Source: Cyanidium caldarium (Eukaryota > Rhodophyta > Bangiophyceae > Cyanidiales > Cyanidiaceae). Taken from it: DNA of 64,000 nt. The notes beneath the pieces were generated by a model. It saw only the letters and a program-made list of their open reading frames with translations, did no database searches and had not been told where the DNA came from. A program made the translations under genes and the position numbers. The stretch spans positions 523,652 to 587,651 of the forward strand of contig JANCYW010000003.1 of the NCBI GenBank assembly GCA_026184775.1, read 5' to 3'. Shown in pieces: positions 61,090 to 64,000 of this stretch. The stretch's first letter is position 1. Each line of letters starts with the position of its first letter.

Positions 61090-63739
61090 CTGGGAACAGT
61101 ACGGTTTGGAGAGGTATTCGGTGTGGTGTTAGCGTCGTAGCGGCATGCGTGGGAGAGGCAGGTGAAGCTGCGGATGCGCGGCTGGCCGCAGGGTTGGCGT
61201 GTGTGGAGCGGATGTTTGGTGGTGGATAGGGGGCAGCAGGGGCACCGGGACAGCGGTGCCTGCCGTTGGAGGGTGGTCGTCGTCGTAGAGGCACCACGGG
61301 GCGATGATGATGATGAAGATGAGGTGGTGGTTGAGGTTGGTGGTGGTGAGTCGGTTGGCCGCAGAGCATGTGGGCATGGCGCGGGAGTTGTTGGTAGTGG
61401 ATGTGATACGTTGCAGGGCGCGCCGGGGATGCGGGAGAAATGGAGAGACGCGTGGGTACCCTTAGTGTTGTTGTTATTGGAGTGTGAATGTGATTGTGAG
61501 TGAGGGAAGTAGTGCGGGGTGCGCGTGATTGTCAGGGAGGGGGGTGGTGTTGTGGCGGTCGTTCCGGTTACGGTGGCCGCATCGGAACGCTGTGTGATTG
61601 TTGTTGTTGTTGGGGGAATCGGGCACTGGTGCGTCTCTGTGTTGGTGTGTGGAATCGAAATGAGGCGATCTGGGGCAGCGCAGATGGAAGTGGGTTTGGG
61701 GCCGCTGAGCGAGCTATAGAGATGTTGAACTGCGGGGTGTTGGGTTTCGAGGGTGGTGGGGTGTTGGCGGGTGAGCGCCTGGTCGGGTGGTGGTGGTGAT
61801 GGGAGTGTTTGGGTGTGTTGGTTGGTTGGTGGGTGTTGGGGCGAGTGACGACCGGTTTGGGGCGGGAACGGCCAGCGGGTCGGTTGGGAGCTGGGAGCTG
61901 GGGGAGTGTTGGCGGGTGAGCGCCTGATGGGTTGATGATCGGTGGTGGTGGGAGAGGGGTCATGGGCGTGCGGGAGCGTTGGTTGGTGGGTGTGTTGGGA
62001 GTGTTTGGAGTGTTCATGAGTGTGTGTTGGGTGTTGGGGTCGGTTTGGGGCGGGAACGGCCAGCGGGTCGGTTGGGAGTTGGGAGCTGGGGGAGTGTTGG
62101 CGGGTGAGCGCCTGATGGGTTGATGATCGGTGGTGGTGGGAGAGGGGTCATGGGCGTGCGGGAGCGTTGGTTGGTGGGTGTTGGGAGTGTTGGGAGTGTT
62201 TGGAGTGTTCATGAGTGTGTGTTGGGTGTTGGGGTCGGTTTGGGGCGGGAACGGCCAGCGGGTCGGTTGGGAGCTGGGAGCTGGGGGAGTGTTGGCGGGT
62301 GAGCGCCCGATGGGTTGATGATCGGTGGTGGTGGGAGAGGGGTCATGGGAGTGCGGGAGCGTTGGTTGGTGGGTGTTGGGAGTGTTGGTAGTGTGTTGGG
62401 GTGGTTGGAAGCGGAAGCGGGGAGCGGTGGCTGCGCGTGCGTCTGGGAGTGCAAAAGAACGCTGAGAGCTCTGGATCGATGGAAGGAATGAAGGAATGAG
62501 CGATTGATGGGGTGAGCGTGTGGGATGGGCGTCGCGCAGCGTTACGCAGCGTCGGGAGGCGTGTGTGTGTGTGTGAGTGTTGTGACGGTGGTGGTTGGCT
62601 ACAGGGGAACGAGCGGGGCAGGTGAAGTGAGATGGGTGAGTATGGGTGAGTATGGGTGTGTATGGGATGGGGTGTTGATGGATGTGGAGATGGAGGTGAA
62701 TGATTGTTGGTGGTTGGTGGTGGGTTGGAGTGAGATGAATGGAGGTGTTGGTGTTGGTGGATGACGGAGTGTTGGTGGAGTGAAGTTGGAGGGCGGCTGT
62801 GAGTGTGTGTGCGCTTGTGTAAGTGAGTGTATGTGTTTGGGAGTGAGTGGCTGGTTGTGGTGGGTGGATGCGTGTGTGAGTGGGATGAGCGTGTGTTGCC
62901 TGAGTGGGGGTTACTGGGGTGGTTGGATGGTGTGTGTGTGTGTGCGCCGGACGGTGGGACGGTGGGACGGTGGCGGGAGGTGGGAAAAGCGTTTTGGAGA
63001 GTTGGCGGGCGCAAGACGAGTCGGTGTTGATGCGGCTGGTTGTAGACGAGGGGAGTGCCGGGTGTATGGAATCGTATGGAATGGAGTCGCCTTTTGTGTG
63101 GATGCGCACAGATCGGTGACGGTTGTGGGAGCGGCGGCGCATTGTGTCTGTGTGTGCCGATCGGCAGCGGCGCGCAGGTGAGGGTGCGCGTTGATTGTGT
63201 CGATCGAGAACAGTAGACAAGAGGCGGCGATCGCGGCGATGGCGCGGAGTGGTGGATGCGGTGTGGGCGCCCCCTGGTGGGAAAGCGCCGGTGAAAGTGA
63301 GAGAGAGCGATGGTGGTGGTGGGCAGCGCGGCGGCGGTTACGGTGTCTATGTGGGTAGTGTTGTTGCTGCTGCAGGGTGTATGTAACGAGTCCCGGAACG
63401 GTGACGATGATGAAGCGTGTGGAAGGTGTATGTGTGGGAGCGGGTGTTGTGGACGGGAGTGTGTGTGTGTGTGGGAGTGGCGTGACCTGAATGGAATGGA
63501 TGTTGTGTGGCATGGCAAGCCGCAATTGCGTTTTTTGTGGATGTGTATGGCCGATCGGCGCCGTGCCCTGCCCGGGAGTGGCGCGTGTGTGGCTTGTTGG
63601 AGCGGTGGGGAACGGGCATGGGGAGGGGGCGGCGAATGTCGGGAATGTTTTTTCGTTATTTGTTTTTTATTGGGGATCGATGTGAGCGCGCGCGATCGTG
63701 CGCACGGGAGAGCGTTTGGGGGAATGGGAGTTGTGTCGC
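61090..63739. other. Gene-poor, G/T-rich subtelomeric DNA
   Basis: From about 61.1 kb the plus strand becomes strongly G- and T-rich with very few C, and stays so to the end. Long open frames exist on the minus strand (up to 550 codons, Pro/Thr/His/Ser-rich) because the C/A-rich complement seldom makes stops; they are not believed. Contains the minisatellite at 61740-62410, GTGAGTATGGG-type repeats near 62635-62670, CGGTGGGA triplets near 62950 and many TG tracts. No recognisable gene. Confidence 0.7.
61740..62410. repeat. Minisatellite of ~188-195 bp units
   Basis: The landmark GGTTTGGGGCGGGAACGGCC recurs at 61854, 62042 and 62237, giving units of 188 and 195 bp; the 7-bp difference comes from an extra GGGAGTGTT-like piece. 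Each unit carries GGCGGGTGAGCGCC(T/C)GATGG, GATGATCGGTGGTGGTGGGA, GGGGTCATGGG and GGAGTGTTCATGAGTGTGTG. A degenerate partial copy precedes (from about 61740) and the third copy decays by about 62410. Units are nearly identical, so duplication is recent or homogenised. Confidence 0.85.
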
Positions 63740-63860
63740 GTGTGAGTTGGGTGAGATCGGCCGAGCGGGTGTGAATTAGGGGGGAATGGGCGAAGGGGTG
63801 TGAATTAGGGGGGATCGGGCGACCGGGTGTGAATTAGGGGGGAATGGGCGACCGGGTGTG
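63740..63860. repeat. 29-bp tandem repeat next to the telomere
   Basis: GTGTGA-initiated units start at 63740, 63769, 63798 and 63827, with a fifth beginning at 63856 that runs into telomere sequence. The period is exactly 29. The typical unit has GTGTGAATTAGGGGGGAATG followed by GGCGACCGG. The AATTAGGGGGGAATGGG part looks like a degenerated telomere repeat; the first unit is most divergent. Confidence 0.85.
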
Positions 63861-64000
63861 AGTTGGGGGGGAATGGGGGGGAATGGGGGGGAATGGGGGG
63901 ATGGGGGGAATGGGGGGAATGGGTGGGGGGGAATGGGGGGGAATGGGGGGGAATGGGGAATGGGGGGGAATGGGGGGGATGGGGGGGAATGGGGGGGAAT
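63861..64000 (+). repeat. Telomere repeats, AATGGGGGG(G)
   Basis: About 140 bases of tandem AAT separated by runs of mostly six or seven G, with a few shorter runs (GATGG, GGAATGGGGAATG) and one GTGGGG interruption. The G-rich strand runs 5'->3' to the window end, as the 3' overhang strand of a right chromosome end should. The unit corresponds to the telomere I recall for Cyanidioschyzon merolae (AATGGGGGG); here a seven-G version is the commonest. Confidence 0.93.

Noticed and set aside
61568-63518. Minus-strand open frames of 550 and 391 codons in the subtelomere
   Set aside because: They translate to Pro/Thr/His/Ser runs that follow the minisatellite and TG tracts. The complement of G/T-rich DNA lacks the T-start stop codons, so long frames arise by composition alone.
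1-64000. CRISPR arrays, insertion sequences, prophage or bacterial operons
   Set aside because: No regularly spaced repeat-spacer pattern, transposase or Shine-Dalgarno-led operon was seen; gene content is nuclear eukaryotic and the only tandem arrays are microsatellites, subtelomeric units and telomere.

Overview
The window looks like one arm of a nuclear chromosome from a unicellular red alga of the Cyanidiophyceae (Cyanidioschyzon/Cyanidiococcus type), ending at its right telomere. Four observations support this. The last ~140 bases are tandem AATGGGGGG(G) units with the G-rich strand running 5'->3' toward the end, which matches the telomere repeat I recall for Cyanidioschyzon merolae. Genes are nearly all single uninterrupted exons on both strands. 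They sit tens to a few hundred bases apart. The products are plainly eukaryotic (RPB10, RPS21, WDR82, YTM1, SF3B4, cornichon, PEX19, ORMDL, AP-3 delta, Aurora kinase, MAP kinase, UBE2W, ALG7, RRP45) and include plastid-type proteins (EGY protease, an OEP21-like protein). The species call is an inference.

Layout. From 1 to about 20.8 kb: a gene tail at the edge, RPB10, a Sey1/RHD3-type GTPase without a visible membrane anchor, a RIB7-like reductase, a coiled-coil protein, RPS21, WDR82, an LDH2/MDH2-family oxidoreductase lacking its usual histidine, an EGY-type site-2 protease, a major-facilitator transporter behind a repeat-rich promoter, YTM1, cornichon, SF3B4, a RuvC-fold nuclease divergent from an OB-fold/winged-helix protein, an unrecognised 567-residue protein and PEX19. 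From 20.8 to 34.7 kb: ORMDL, glutamate 5-kinase (ProB), AP-3 delta, lipoate ligase, peptidyl-tRNA hydrolase, gamma-glutamyl phosphate reductase (ProA), P5C dehydrogenase, GalT and a coiled-coil protein. From 34.7 to 51.5 kb: a Lys/Orn/Arg decarboxylase, an SRPBCC protein, a UCH deubiquitinase, an OEP21-like protein, ALG7, TruA, a GRAM/VASt contact-site protein, a P-loop kinase, a MAPK, UBE2W, a COPI-associated membrane protein, an intron-containing tRNA-Ser(CGA), ClpP and Aurora kinase. From 51.5 to 61 kb: a secreted protein, a 1114-residue protein with three internal repeats, FPGS, RRP45, a membrane protein and a cysteine-rich protein. From about 61 kb to the end: gene-poor G/T-rich subtelomere with a ~190-bp minisatellite, a 29-bp tandem repeat, then telomere.

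Working together. Three proline-pathway enzymes (ProB, ProA, P5C dehydrogenase) lie within 10.6 kb although this is a nuclear genome; they make and consume the same intermediate, glutamate semialdehyde. The RuvC-fold nuclease and the OB-fold protein share an 83-bp divergent promoter. Otherwise neighbours look functionally unrelated, as expected for a compact eukaryotic genome. Start codons were set at ATG; open frames beginning with other codons were trimmed.
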